In this document: piece by piece, positions 30,101-38,965 of the stretch
Layout: every line of letters begins with the position of its first letter
How positions within the stretch are numbered: position 1 is the stretch's first letter
Assembly: GCA_947505255.1 (NCBI GenBank)
Contig: CANNKP010000003.1
Span: forward strand, 1 to 49,268
DNA from: Flavobacteriales bacterium
GTDB lineage: Bacteria; Bacteroidota; Bacteroidia; Flavobacteriales_D; Crocinitomicaceae
DNA: 49,268 nucleotides
Direction of reading: 5' to 3'
The notes under the pieces: generated by a model
Database searches by the model: none
Told to the model about the DNA's origin: nothing
Seen by the model: only the letters and a program-made list of their open reading frames with translations
Position numbers and translations under genes: made by a program

Positions 30101-30306
30101 TAGGATTAAAAGAAAAGCAAGGAATTATAGAATTAAAAATCGAAGATAATGGTGTTGGTTTACCTCCAAATTTTGAAATATTTAATTCAAACTCACTTGG
30201 ATTACAATTAGTTTCGACTTTAGTAGAACAATTAGACGGAGAAATTAATTTTTCCAACGGAAAAGGAACAAAATATTTGATTACATTTGAAAAGGCTAAA
30301 CCATAA
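27199..30306 (+). CDS. Multi-PAS membrane sensor histidine kinase (HisKA_2/HWE-like)
   Basis: N-terminal TM region, multiple PAS-like segments ([21 protein letters not shown]), [43 protein letters not shown]. Confidence 0.9.
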   Translation: [1035 protein letters not shown]

Positions 30307-30311
30307 ATAAC

Positions 30312-31067
30312 ATGTCTAAAATTAATATACTTGTTGTAGAAGACGAGTCAATCGTTTCTAAAGATATTCAATATAGCCTAAATAAATTAGGCTATAATGT
30401 TGTTGGTGCCGCTTCTTCTGGTGATAAAGCGTTAGAAATAGCCAGAACCGAAAGTCCAGACCTTGTTTTAATGGATATTATGCTTAAAGGCACAATGAAC
30501 GGAATAGAAACTGCGGAAATTATTAAAGCAGAGCTTGCCATACCGATTGTTTTCCTTACAGCTTATGCTGATGAGTCAACCCTATCTAAAGCAAAAATAA
30601 CCGAACCTTATGGTTATATTATTAAACCCTTCAAAGAAATAGACCTTCACACTTCTATTGAAATGGCTATTTATAAGCACGGGAAGGAACAGGAGGTTGT
30701 TAGAGAACGAAACCTGTTATATTCTATTGTTGAGAACAAAGAGTCTTCTAGCGGCTTTATTTTCGTTAAATCTAATAGTAGATTGGTGAAACTTAATACA
30801 AGCGACATTTTTTATATTGAAGCTTTAAAAGATTATGTTGTAATTCATACAATTGATACTCGTTTTACAATTCACTCAACGATGAAAGACATTGAGTTGA
30901 AAATGGGCCCAGCTGAATTTGTTCGAGTTCACCGTTCTTTTATCGTGCGTTTAGATAAAATTGCAACAATAGAATTTCCAAATCTTACGCTCGAAAATGA
31001 TAAAAAAACCATTCCTATTGGTGGGTCTTTTCGTGATGATTTGAATAATAGAATTAAAACGGTTTAA
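30312..31067 (+). CDS. LytTR-type response regulator
   Basis: Receiver ILVVEDESIVSKDIQYSL...LVLMDIML...PIVFLTAYAD...GYIIKPF; LytTR IFYIEALKDYVVIHT...FVRVHRSFIVRLDKI. Confidence 0.93.
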   Translation: MSKINILVVEDESIVSKDIQYSLNKLGYNVVGAASSGDKALEIARTESPDLVLMDIMLKGTMNGIETAEIIKAELAIPIVFLTAYADESTLSKAKITEPYGYIIKPFKEIDLHTSIEMAIYKHGKEQEVVRERNLLYSIVENKESSSGFIFVKSNSRLVKLNTSDIFYIEALKDYVVIHTIDTRFTIHSTMKDIELKMGPAEFVRVHRSFIVRLDKIATIEFPNLTLENDKKTIPIGGSFRDDLNNRIKTV

Positions 31068-33199
31068 TCTACGATTAACTCTAAATCTATTTGTCTTTTT
31101 CTTGGGTGAACTTCGTAAATTCGAACTTTAACCTTGTCCCCAAAGTTGTATTCTTTTTTTGTGCGCGCACCCATGATGCAATATTTATCTGCGTTGAAAG
31201 AAAAACGATCACCTGGAATGTCATTCATAGGAACCATTCCTTCACAATAATTTTCGTCCATTTTAACAAAAAGCCCAAATTCTGCAATTCCAGAAACAGT
31301 TCCTATAAACTCTTCTCCTATATGGTCCTGAACAAAGAGTGTTTGAAAGTATTTTGTTGATTCCCTTTCTGCCTCTACAGCTTTCCTTTCCATGCGGGAG
31401 ATTCGTTTACAAACCTCGTCTAATTCTTTACCATAACGGTGTTTTTTTGTTGTTAGTTCTTCGTGCAGAATGCGGTGAACAATTAAATCAGCATACCGCC
31501 TAATGGGAGACGTAAAATGGGAGTAATAATCGAAAGCTAAACCGTAATGCCCAATATTTGTTGTCTCATAGGTTGCTTTAGCCATGGATCTAATTGCCAT
31601 GGTTTGAATCAATGAGTATTCATTTTTTAAACGAATATCATCTAGTAGTTTGTTGATACTTGAAGCTATTTGGTCGGGGTTAGAAAAATCAAGTTTATAG
31701 CCAAATTTATCGATGAAGATGTTGAAAACTGCAATTTTTTCAAGACTAGGTTTGTCGTGCACACGGAAAATAAAAGGCACTTGATCTCTTCCTTTTTTTG
31801 GCTCAGAAATAAACGTTGCAACTTTCCGGTTTGCTAAAAGCATGAACTCTTCTATTAACTTATTAGCATCTTTTGATGTTTTAATTACTACTTCATCGGG
31901 ATGACCTTTTTCATCTAATTTGAAGCGCATTTCTTCCGACTCAATATTTAAAGCACCGTGTTTTAATCTTGATTTTCGCAAAATTTTAGCTATTTTATCG
32001 AGAATTAGAATTTCTTTTCTAAAATCACCGTCTTTTCCTTCAATAATTTCTTGTGCTTCTTCGTAACTGAATCGGCGATCAGAATGAATAACGGTTTTTC
32101 CAAACCACTGGTTATAAACCTTCCCTTCTTCATCCATTTCAAAAACAGCTGAAAAACTAAATTTATCTTCGTTAGGCCGAAGCGAACAAGCCATATTTGA
32201 CAATTGTTCAGGAAGCATTGGAACCACTCGGTCCACCAAGTAAACAGAATTTGATCGTTTTAACGCTTCAACATCCATCGCGCTACCTGGCCTAACATAG
32301 TTGCTAACATCAGCAATGTGTATTCCAATTTCTAAACGGCCGTTTTCTAATTCTTTAAAAGACAAGGCATCATCAAAATCTTTGGCATCAGCGGGGTCAA
32401 TAGTAAAGGTTGTGATAGGTCGAAAGTCTCGTCGTTTTGCTACTTCTTCTTGATCTAATTCTAAACCGATTACTTCTGCTTCTGCTAAAACTTCTTGAGG
32501 AAACTTATAATCGATTCCATGGTTACATAAAATACTAATCATTTCAGTATCGTTCGATCCTGTTTTACCAAGTACTTCAACAACTTCACCATAAGGGTTT
32601 TTTGATGTTTTAGGCCAAACGGTAATTTTTACCAACGCCTTATCTCCCTGTTTTCCACCATTTAATTTTTCCTTTGGAATATAAATGTCTGTTCCTGCTT
32701 TTAAATTGTCAGGAATTAAAAAAGCAAATTTTTCATGTATTTCTAAAGTACCAACAAATTGCGTTCTTTCTCTTGATAATACCGCTGTTACCTCTCCTTC
32801 GTTCCGAGTTTTTCCTCTTTTAAAAACACGTGCTTTTACGCGGTCACCATTTAATGCTTGGCCAATATTTTGTGGTGCAATATATAAATCGTTTTCTTCA
32901 TCATCACTTACAACAAATCCAGCTCCACGAGCTGTTAATTCAATAAACCCTTCAATATAATCATCTTTTGAATTAATGGAGTAGACACCATGTGCGTGTC
33001 TTTGTAAAACACTTTGTTGACTTAATTCTTCTAATATGTCAAAAACTAATTTTCGAAGTGCATTTTCTCGAACGTCAATTAATGCGCAAACTTGCTTGTG
33101 ACTCAGAACGCTATCTGGGTTTTCTTCAAAGACTTTTCTCACAACATGTGTAAGACTGCTTTTCATTTTACTCGGCTTATTTTGCTTATTTCTTGACAT
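31064..33199 (-). CDS. rnr: Ribonuclease R
   Basis: TIDPADAKDFDDALS, YSHFTSPIRRYADLIVHRIL, C-terminal S1 domain. Confidence 0.95.
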   Translation of the reverse strand: MSRNKQNKPSKMKSSLTHVVRKVFEENPDSVLSHKQVCALIDVRENALRKLVFDILEELSQQSVLQRHAHGVYSINSKDDYIEGFIELTARGAGFVVSDDEENDLYIAPQNIGQALNGDRVKARVFKRGKTRNEGEVTAVLSRERTQFVGTLEIHEKFAFLIPDNLKAGTDIYIPKEKLNGGKQGDKALVKITVWPKTSKNPYGEVVEVLGKTGSNDTEMISILCNHGIDYKFPQEVLAEAEVIGLELDQEEVAKRRDFRPITTFTIDPADAKDFDDALSFKELENGRLEIGIHIADVSNYVRPGSAMDVEALKRSNSVYLVDRVVPMLPEQLSNMACSLRPNEDKFSFSAVFEMDEEGKVYNQWFGKTVIHSDRRFSYEEAQEIIEGKDGDFRKEILILDKIAKILRKSRLKHGALNIESEEMRFKLDEKGHPDEVVIKTSKDANKLIEEFMLLANRKVATFISEPKKGRDQVPFIFRVHDKPSLEKIAVFNIFIDKFGYKLDFSNPDQIASSINKLLDDIRLKNEYSLIQTMAIRSMAKATYETTNIGHYGLAFDYYSHFTSPIRRYADLIVHRILHEELTTKKHRYGKELDEVCKRISRMERKAVEAERESTKYFQTLFVQDHIGEEFIGTVSGIAEFGLFVKMDENYCEGMVPMNDIPGDRFSFNADKYCIMGARTKKEYNFGDKVKVRIYEVHPRKRQIDLELIVD

Positions 33200-33306
33200 A
33201 TATGCGAAGTTAAATCAATTTTTGCTAAATAGCAGTTGAAAACGGAACTAAAAGAGCGCTGTTGAAAGAATATGTATGAATGATAAAACCATATACTGAA
33301 GATTGA

Positions 33307-33314
33307 TAACTTTG
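33307..33314 (+). promoter_or_regulatory. -7 promoter element of ferritin gene
   Basis: TAACTTTG (TAnnTTTG), 16 nt upstream of the ATG at 33331. Confidence 0.45.
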
Positions 33315-33330
33315 TAAAAAACAAGATAAT

Positions 33331-33852
33331 ATGAACAAGCGTGTAGAACAAGCATTAAACGATCAAATTGAAAAGGAAGCATCTTCATCTCAATTTTATT
33401 TAGCAATGGCCTCTTGGGCCGAAAACAACGGTTTAAACGGAACGGCAAAGTTCATGTATTCTCATTCAGATGAAGAAAGGTTTCACATGTTGAAACTTGT
33501 AAAGTTTGTAAACGAAAGAGGGGGTAAAGCAATAATTCCTAAAATTGGTCAGCCACAAAAAGAATTTAAAGATTTAGTAAATGTTTTTGAATTATTATTG
33601 GCGCACGAAATAATGGTAACAGATAGCATTAATAATTTGGTAGATATTTGTTTACAAGAAAAAGATTATTCGACTCATAATTTTGTTCAATGGTATGTTT
33701 CTGAACAATTAGAAGAAGAAGCCTTAGCGCGAACAGTTTTAGATAAATTAAAATTGATTGGAGGGGATAAAGGAGGAATGTACATGTTTGATAGAGATTT
33801 AGAAAACTCTGCGATACAATTAGCTCCAACAGCCCCTAGCGCAAATAATTAA
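33331..33852 (+). CDS. ftnA: Ferritin (non-heme)
   Basis: LNDQIEKEASSSQFYLAMASWAENNGLNGTAKFMYSHSDEERFHMLKL. Confidence 0.93.
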   Translation: MNKRVEQALNDQIEKEASSSQFYLAMASWAENNGLNGTAKFMYSHSDEERFHMLKLVKFVNERGGKAIIPKIGQPQKEFKDLVNVFELLLAHEIMVTDSINNLVDICLQEKDYSTHNFVQWYVSEQLEEEALARTVLDKLKLIGGDKGGMYMFDRDLENSAIQLAPTAPSANN

Positions 33853-33881
33853 TTAAACTAATTTGTTGTGATTTTTAGAAA

Positions 33882-36800
33882 ATGAGAATATTTATTCTAA
33901 TAGGACTGCTTGTGTGTTTTTCCCTAAAAGGGACAGGACAAACCGCATACCGATTTAGAAATTACACAATTAATCAAGGCCTTTCTCAAAGCTCTGTTAC
34001 ATGCATTGTTCAAGATAAAAATCACGCCCTTTGGGTTGGAACACAAGATGGATTAAATCGTTTTGATGGTAAGAATTTTGAAGTTTTTACTTCCGATGAT
34101 ACACCAGGAATTGAAAGTGAATATATTAAATGTGCCATCAAAACAAATAACGGAAATTTATGGTTTGGCACAACAAATGGCTTAACTCAATACAATCCGA
34201 ACACAGAGGTATTTGAAACATTTTCATTAGAACAAAAGACCGCTCTACAAATAGAAAGCCTTTGCATTGATCCATCGGGTATTATTTGGGTTGGTACAAA
34301 TGGACGAGGTGTTTTAAGTTTTAACCCCGAAACCCAACAATTCAAACATTACCCGAATCTCATAAACTCTAAAAAAATTCAGGCAGTTTTTTGTGCCGAA
34401 TCAGGAGAGCTTTTTGTTAACACAGAAGATAAAGGTTTGTTTGGCACCAATAAAACCAAAACCAACGCTTTTTTAATACCAATTAAAAACAAGAGCGAAA
34501 ATCCTGTAATAATCCAAAGGATAACTCAAAGTGAATCAGGTAAAATATTATTTGGAAGTAATCAAGGGGTTTTTGAATTTTCGATAGCACAAAATAAAAT
34601 GTATCCGAAGTTTCCTCAATTGGAGTTGGAACATGGTTTTATGGGGGTTGCAGACATTTATTTATCTCAAAACAAAAGTTGGTTTATTGCTACAACAAAT
34701 AAGGGTTTGTTTACAATTGCCCCAGACGGAAGTATTTTTAGCAGCACACAAGATATTTTTCAAAAAAACGCCCTGTTGTTCAATGATATAAATCTTTTGT
34801 TTTGTGATGATTCAGGAACATTTTGGGTTGGCACAGATCGAGGGTTAGCTAGTTTTGACCCAATGAACCAAGGTTTTTTAGGTGTGGGCCCTAGTGGAAA
34901 TTTAGAACAAGGAATTCCAACACCAAACGTTTGGAGCTTTAGTGAAGACAAGAAAGGACTTTTTACATTTATTGGAACAGACATCGGTGTTTCGAGGTTC
35001 AACCGAAAGTCTGGTAAATTCGAACAATTTTATAGAGATAACTCTCAATCTATTACAGGAGAAAGCGCAGAAACGGCAGCCCTTTCTTTATATGTTATTA
35101 ATGAAAACAGAGCGCTTGTTGGCTGTGTAGACGGATTATTTGAATTAAACATTCAATCAAAAACCAATTATTCTTTCAAACGAATTGATTATTTAAAAGA
35201 GGAAGAATCATTAAAACATAATCGAATATATTCAATTGTTCATTGGAAGGATGACCGCTATTTTCTTGGAACGAAGGGCGGGGCTGTGTTGGTTGATTTG
35301 AAAAATAAAAAGGCTCAATCTTTTGAACACTCATTAAAAAACCCAAAAGGAACGATTACATCAGGAGTTTGTCGGCATATTTACAAAGACAATCAGAATA
35401 GAATTTGGTTTGCCTCAAGTTCAGGAGAGCTTAATTTATTATCTGTTAAATCAGAAAAGATAGAAATCGTTCCTTATAAATACAATTCAATTTTATTGAA
35501 AGTGTCAAAAGATTATATTACATCAATCTGTCAGATAAATAAAAATGAATTTTGGCTAGGAACCTTTGGGTCAGGTATAATGCACTGGAACGAAGCAACA
35601 AAAACCGCAAAAATTTATACAAAGAAACAAGGATTACCAAATAACGTTGTGTATGGAATTGTTGAAGACTTTGAAAATAATTTATGGTTAAGCACCAACA
35701 AAGGTATTTGTAGATTTAACCCACGCACAAAAGAGGCAACGAATTATACGGAAGTTGATGGATTAATGAGTAATGAGTTCAATTTAGGGGCTTTTATGAA
35801 ATCAACATCGGGAGAACTTTTTTTTGGGGGTATTTATGGGTATAATTATTTTAATCCAAAGAAACTTTCACTAAACAAACCTAATATTAGCGTCACAATC
35901 ACAAAATTCAAATTAGACAAAAACTGGATAAAACCAGGAGATAAAGATTCACCACTTTTATTACCGATTTCAAGAACGACTCACATTGAATTAAGTTATA
36001 GACAGAGAAGTTTTACCGTTCACTTTCAGCCATCAGATTTGAGTAATCCTGAATTAGTTAATTATAAATATATTTTAGAAGGATCTGATGAAGGAGAGGT
36101 TATTTTAGGATCGTCAAATGAATTAAGGTTTAGTTTATTGTCTCCTGGTGATTATACGTTGAAAATTTATGCTAGAATTGGCGATGGACCTTGGGGTAAT
36201 AGCCCTGCAATTTTAACGTTACATATAAAATCTCCCTTTTGGGCAACATGGTGGTTCTGGGTTATTGTCGCAATTGTTTTAGCAATATCCATACGACTTT
36301 TTGTAAGAAGCCGAATTGATTCCGAGAGGAGAAAGCAAGTTCGTTTAGAAATGAAAATTGCTGATAGAACACGCGAAATAAGAGAACAAAATGTTCAAAT
36401 CGAAAAACAAAGAAAACAACTTGAAGAAGAGAAGAACAAAGTGGTTAATAACCAACTCCTTTTGCAAATAGAGAAGGACAAAACAGAAAAATTAATTCGT
36501 AGAATTATTCCAGAATCTACAGCTGAGGAATTAAAGAACAAAGGAACAGCGAGTGCGCGAGCATACAAAACAGTATCTGTATTATTTACAGATTTTGTTG
36601 GGTTTACTAAAAGTGCAGAGCGCATGAGCCCGACGGATTTAGTGAATAAGTTAGATGTTTATTTCAGTAAATTTGACGAAATAATAGTTAAAAATAATCT
36701 AGAGAAAATAAAGACTATTGGTGACGCATATATGTGCGCTGGGGGTGTGCCTGTGCGAAACAATACAAATCCAATTGACACCTGTATTGCTGCTTTACAG

Positions 36801-37790
36801 ATTCAAGATTACATGCGTATACGTAAAAACAACAGTATTATTAATAACACTGAATATTGGGAATTGCGTTTAGGTATTAATACCGGAGAAGTTGTTGCTG
36901 GTGTTATTGGAAGCGAAAGATTAGCTTATGATGTTTGGGGCGCGACAGTAAACCAGGCGCAACGCATGGAAATGCTCGGTGAACCAGGTAAAGTTACAAT
37001 AACGGGAAATACTTTTGTGCTAGTTGAACCTTATTTTGAGTGTGTTTTCAGGGGAAAAGCACAATCAAAAAGTAGAGGATTGATTGACATGTACACTGTT
37101 GAACGAATCAAGCCAGAGCTTTCTGTGGATGGAGAAGGAGTTGTTCCTAATGAGCGTTTTCAGCAAATTGTAAACCTGCACCTTTATAGTTCTATCAATT
37201 ATTATAAAGCGGAGCGCCACATTGTGAAAGTACTTGAAAAAGGACTTTCTGATAAATTACATTACCACGGAATTGCGCACACCAAAGATGTAGTTAGAGC
37301 GGTTGAGCGTTTAGCTTTGATAGAAGGAGTTACCGATGAGGGCTTGTTTCTTTTAAAATCAGCTGCTACATATCACGATGCTGGATTTGTGGAACAATAT
37401 GATAAGAACGAACCAATTGGCGCACGTTTAGCAGAAGAAATTCTGCCAAAGTATGGTTATACGGAACAACATATCAATACGATTAAAGAACTTATTTATG
37501 TAACCCAGATTCCTCACAAGCCAACCAATAACCTAGAGGAAATTATTTGCGATGCTGATTTGGATTATTTAGGGAGAGATGACTTCCATGAAATTGCTGA
37601 TAGGCTGCGGAGAGAACTTCGTGAACAAGGTAAAATAGACAGTGATCGTAAATGGGACGAGATTCAAGTTCAGTTCCTTACGGCGCATAAATATTTCACC
37701 GCAACGGCTTTGAAAACTAGAGCAGGTAAAAAAGAAAAAAATCTTGAAGAGATAAAGGCAAGATTACTTAAGGATGAATATGTGGATTAG
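33882..37790 (+). CDS. Sensor propeller + Y_Y_Y + TM + class III adenylate cyclase + HD phosphohydrolase fusion
   Basis: Reg_prop repeats (YTINQGLSQSSVTCIVQDKNHALWVGTQDGLNRFDG), TM FWATWWFWVIVAIVLAISIRLFV, cyclase VLFTDFVGFTKSAERM/EKIKTIGDAYMCAGGVP/GEVVAGVIGSERLAYDVWGATVNQAQRMEMLG, HD YHGIAHTKDVVRAVERL...ATYHDAGF...CDADLDYLG. Confidence 0.9.
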   Translation: MRIFILIGLLVCFSLKGTGQTAYRFRNYTINQGLSQSSVTCIVQDKNHALWVGTQDGLNRFDGKNFEVFTSDDTPGIESEYIKCAIKTNNGNLWFGTTNGLTQYNPNTEVFETFSLEQKTALQIESLCIDPSGIIWVGTNGRGVLSFNPETQQFKHYPNLINSKKIQAVFCAESGELFVNTEDKGLFGTNKTKTNAFLIPIKNKSENPVIIQRITQSESGKILFGSNQGVFEFSIAQNKMYPKFPQLELEHGFMGVADIYLSQNKSWFIATTNKGLFTIAPDGSIFSSTQDIFQKNALLFNDINLLFCDDSGTFWVGTDRGLASFDPMNQGFLGVGPSGNLEQGIPTPNVWSFSEDKKGLFTFIGTDIGVSRFNRKSGKFEQFYRDNSQSITGESAETAALSLYVINENRALVGCVDGLFELNIQSKTNYSFKRIDYLKEEESLKHNRIYSIVHWKDDRYFLGTKGGAVLVDLKNKKAQSFEHSLKNPKGTITSGVCRHIYKDNQNRIWFASSSGELNLLSVKSEKIEIVPYKYNSILLKVSKDYITSICQINKNEFWLGTFGSGIMHWNEATKTAKIYTKKQGLPNNVVYGIVEDFENNLWLSTNKGICRFNPRTKEATNYTEVDGLMSNEFNLGAFMKSTSGELFFGGIYGYNYFNPKKLSLNKPNISVTITKFKLDKNWIKPGDKDSPLLLPISRTTHIELSYRQRSFTVHFQPSDLSNPELVNYKYILEGSDEGEVILGSSNELRFSLLSPGDYTLKIYARIGDGPWGNSPAILTLHIKSPFWATWWFWVIVAIVLAISIRLFVRSRIDSERRKQVRLEMKIADRTREIREQNVQIEKQRKQLEEEKNKVVNNQLLLQIEKDKTEKLIRRIIPESTAEELKNKGTASARAYKTVSVLFTDFVGFTKSAERMSPTDLVNKLDVYFSKFDEIIVKNNLEKIKTIGDAYMCAGGVPVRNNTNPIDTCIAALQIQDYMRIRKNNSIINNTEYWELRLGINTGEVVAGVIGSERLAYDVWGATVNQAQRMEMLGEPGKVTITGNTFVLVEPYFECVFRGKAQSKSRGLIDMYTVERIKPELSVDGEGVVPNERFQQIVNLHLYSSINYYKAERHIVKVLEKGLSDKLHYHGIAHTKDVVRAVERLALIEGVTDEGLFLLKSAATYHDAGFVEQYDKNEPIGARLAEEILPKYGYTEQHINTIKELIYVTQIPHKPTNNLEEIICDADLDYLGRDDFHEIADRLRRELREQGKIDSDRKWDEIQVQFLTAHKYFTATALKTRAGKKEKNLEEIKARLLKDEYVD

Positions 37791-37847
37791 CTCCTAGAAA
37801 AGCATTCCTTCCGTTCATATTTAGATCAATAAAAAAAGGTACGACAC

Positions 37848-37882
37848 AAAAAAACCTTAGAGATGGTCTCTAAGGTTTTTTG
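37848..37882. terminator. Bidirectional intrinsic terminator
   Basis: AAAAAACCTTAGAGA-TGG-TCTCTAAGGTTTTTT between convergent genes. Confidence 0.85.
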
Positions 37883-37899
37883 CTTATTTATATTTTTTC

Positions 37900-38724
37900 T
37901 TAGCTAAAAAGTACGCTTTGACCATAAGGAGCAAGATCAACAGGATTCACCACTAACGCTGGAATTTTAGCATCGTTTGTGATGATGTATTGCTCATAAT
38001 TAGCAGTAATAGAACCAAGGAAATTACTTCTATTTAAATTCATGATTGCGATAAGGTCAGCATCAATATTAACAGCATGTTTTACAACTTCTTTGTCAAA
38101 ACCACTGCTTGGAGCTAATGTTGTAGTAACTTCAATACCTCGCTCACTAAAGAATTTATTTGCAAATTGAATATTAGCTTGCACTTGATGACGCAAAAAC
38201 TCATCTGACTCATCAGGTGTTATAACATGAACACGTGATTTGAAATATGTTGCAAGGTTCGCTACAATCGCTAATTTTTGTTTTGTTTCTTTATGAAGGT
38301 CCATTGGCACAACAATGTCATCATAACCAGTAGCTTTAATTCCTTTTTCTTGAACAACAATGAACGGCACGCTCGAATTCGTAATAACTTTTAAAGCATT
38401 ACTTCCTGTGATATGCTGCCAACCATGAGCACCGTGTGTTCCCATAAAAATCAATTCAGCATGATGCTCAGCAGCAAAATCACCAATTTGATCAAAGAAA
38501 TTACCTAAACGCACATAAGATATTAGTTCTACCCCCTCTGTTGCATGAGACTTTAAAACTTCACTTAATTTAGCTTCAGCGTCTTTAATGTCTTTTTCTT
38601 TAGGAACAACATGTAAAACATACACAATTGCGTTTAAAGGTTTTGCAGTTGCAACTGCGTGACTCAAAGCTACATCTGCTACAGGTGTAAAATCGTGAGG
38701 CACAATAAAAGTTTTTTTGTTCAT
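37900..38724 (-). CDS. Tandem universal stress protein (UspA family)
   Basis: IVPHDFTPVADVALSHAVATAK...LIFMGTHGAHGWQHITGSNALKVITNSSVPFIVV; second UspA-like half. Confidence 0.92.
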   Translation of the reverse strand: MNKKTFIVPHDFTPVADVALSHAVATAKPLNAIVYVLHVVPKEKDIKDAEAKLSEVLKSHATEGVELISYVRLGNFFDQIGDFAAEHHAELIFMGTHGAHGWQHITGSNALKVITNSSVPFIVVQEKGIKATGYDDIVVPMDLHKETKQKLAIVANLATYFKSRVHVITPDESDEFLRHQVQANIQFANKFFSERGIEVTTTLAPSSGFDKEVVKHAVNIDADLIAIMNLNRSNFLGSITANYEQYIITNDAKIPALVVNPVDLAPYGQSVLFS

Positions 38725-38919
38725 AGAGTTCAGTTTCTGGTTTCTTTCCTATTGCAAATGTAATAATAAAGATTTTTTATCAATTTAAAATAACATTTCT
38801 TTTATCATATTTTTTGAAATTAACAATTTTGTCAATCTTTCTCGTCAATAAATGAGTCTTTAAAACGGTTAAACCGAAATGTTATAATTTCTTTGTGATT
38901 TTTGTCAAGGCTCTATTTA

Positions 38920-38948
38920 TTGTACGTTAGAGAATTACTTTATCTTTG
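38920..38948 (+). promoter_or_regulatory. Bacteroidota-type promoter for the GH3 gene
   Basis: TTG (38920-38922), 18 nt, TATCTTTG (38941-38948). Confidence 0.55.
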
Positions 38949-38965
38949 TGTTAAAATACTAAACA

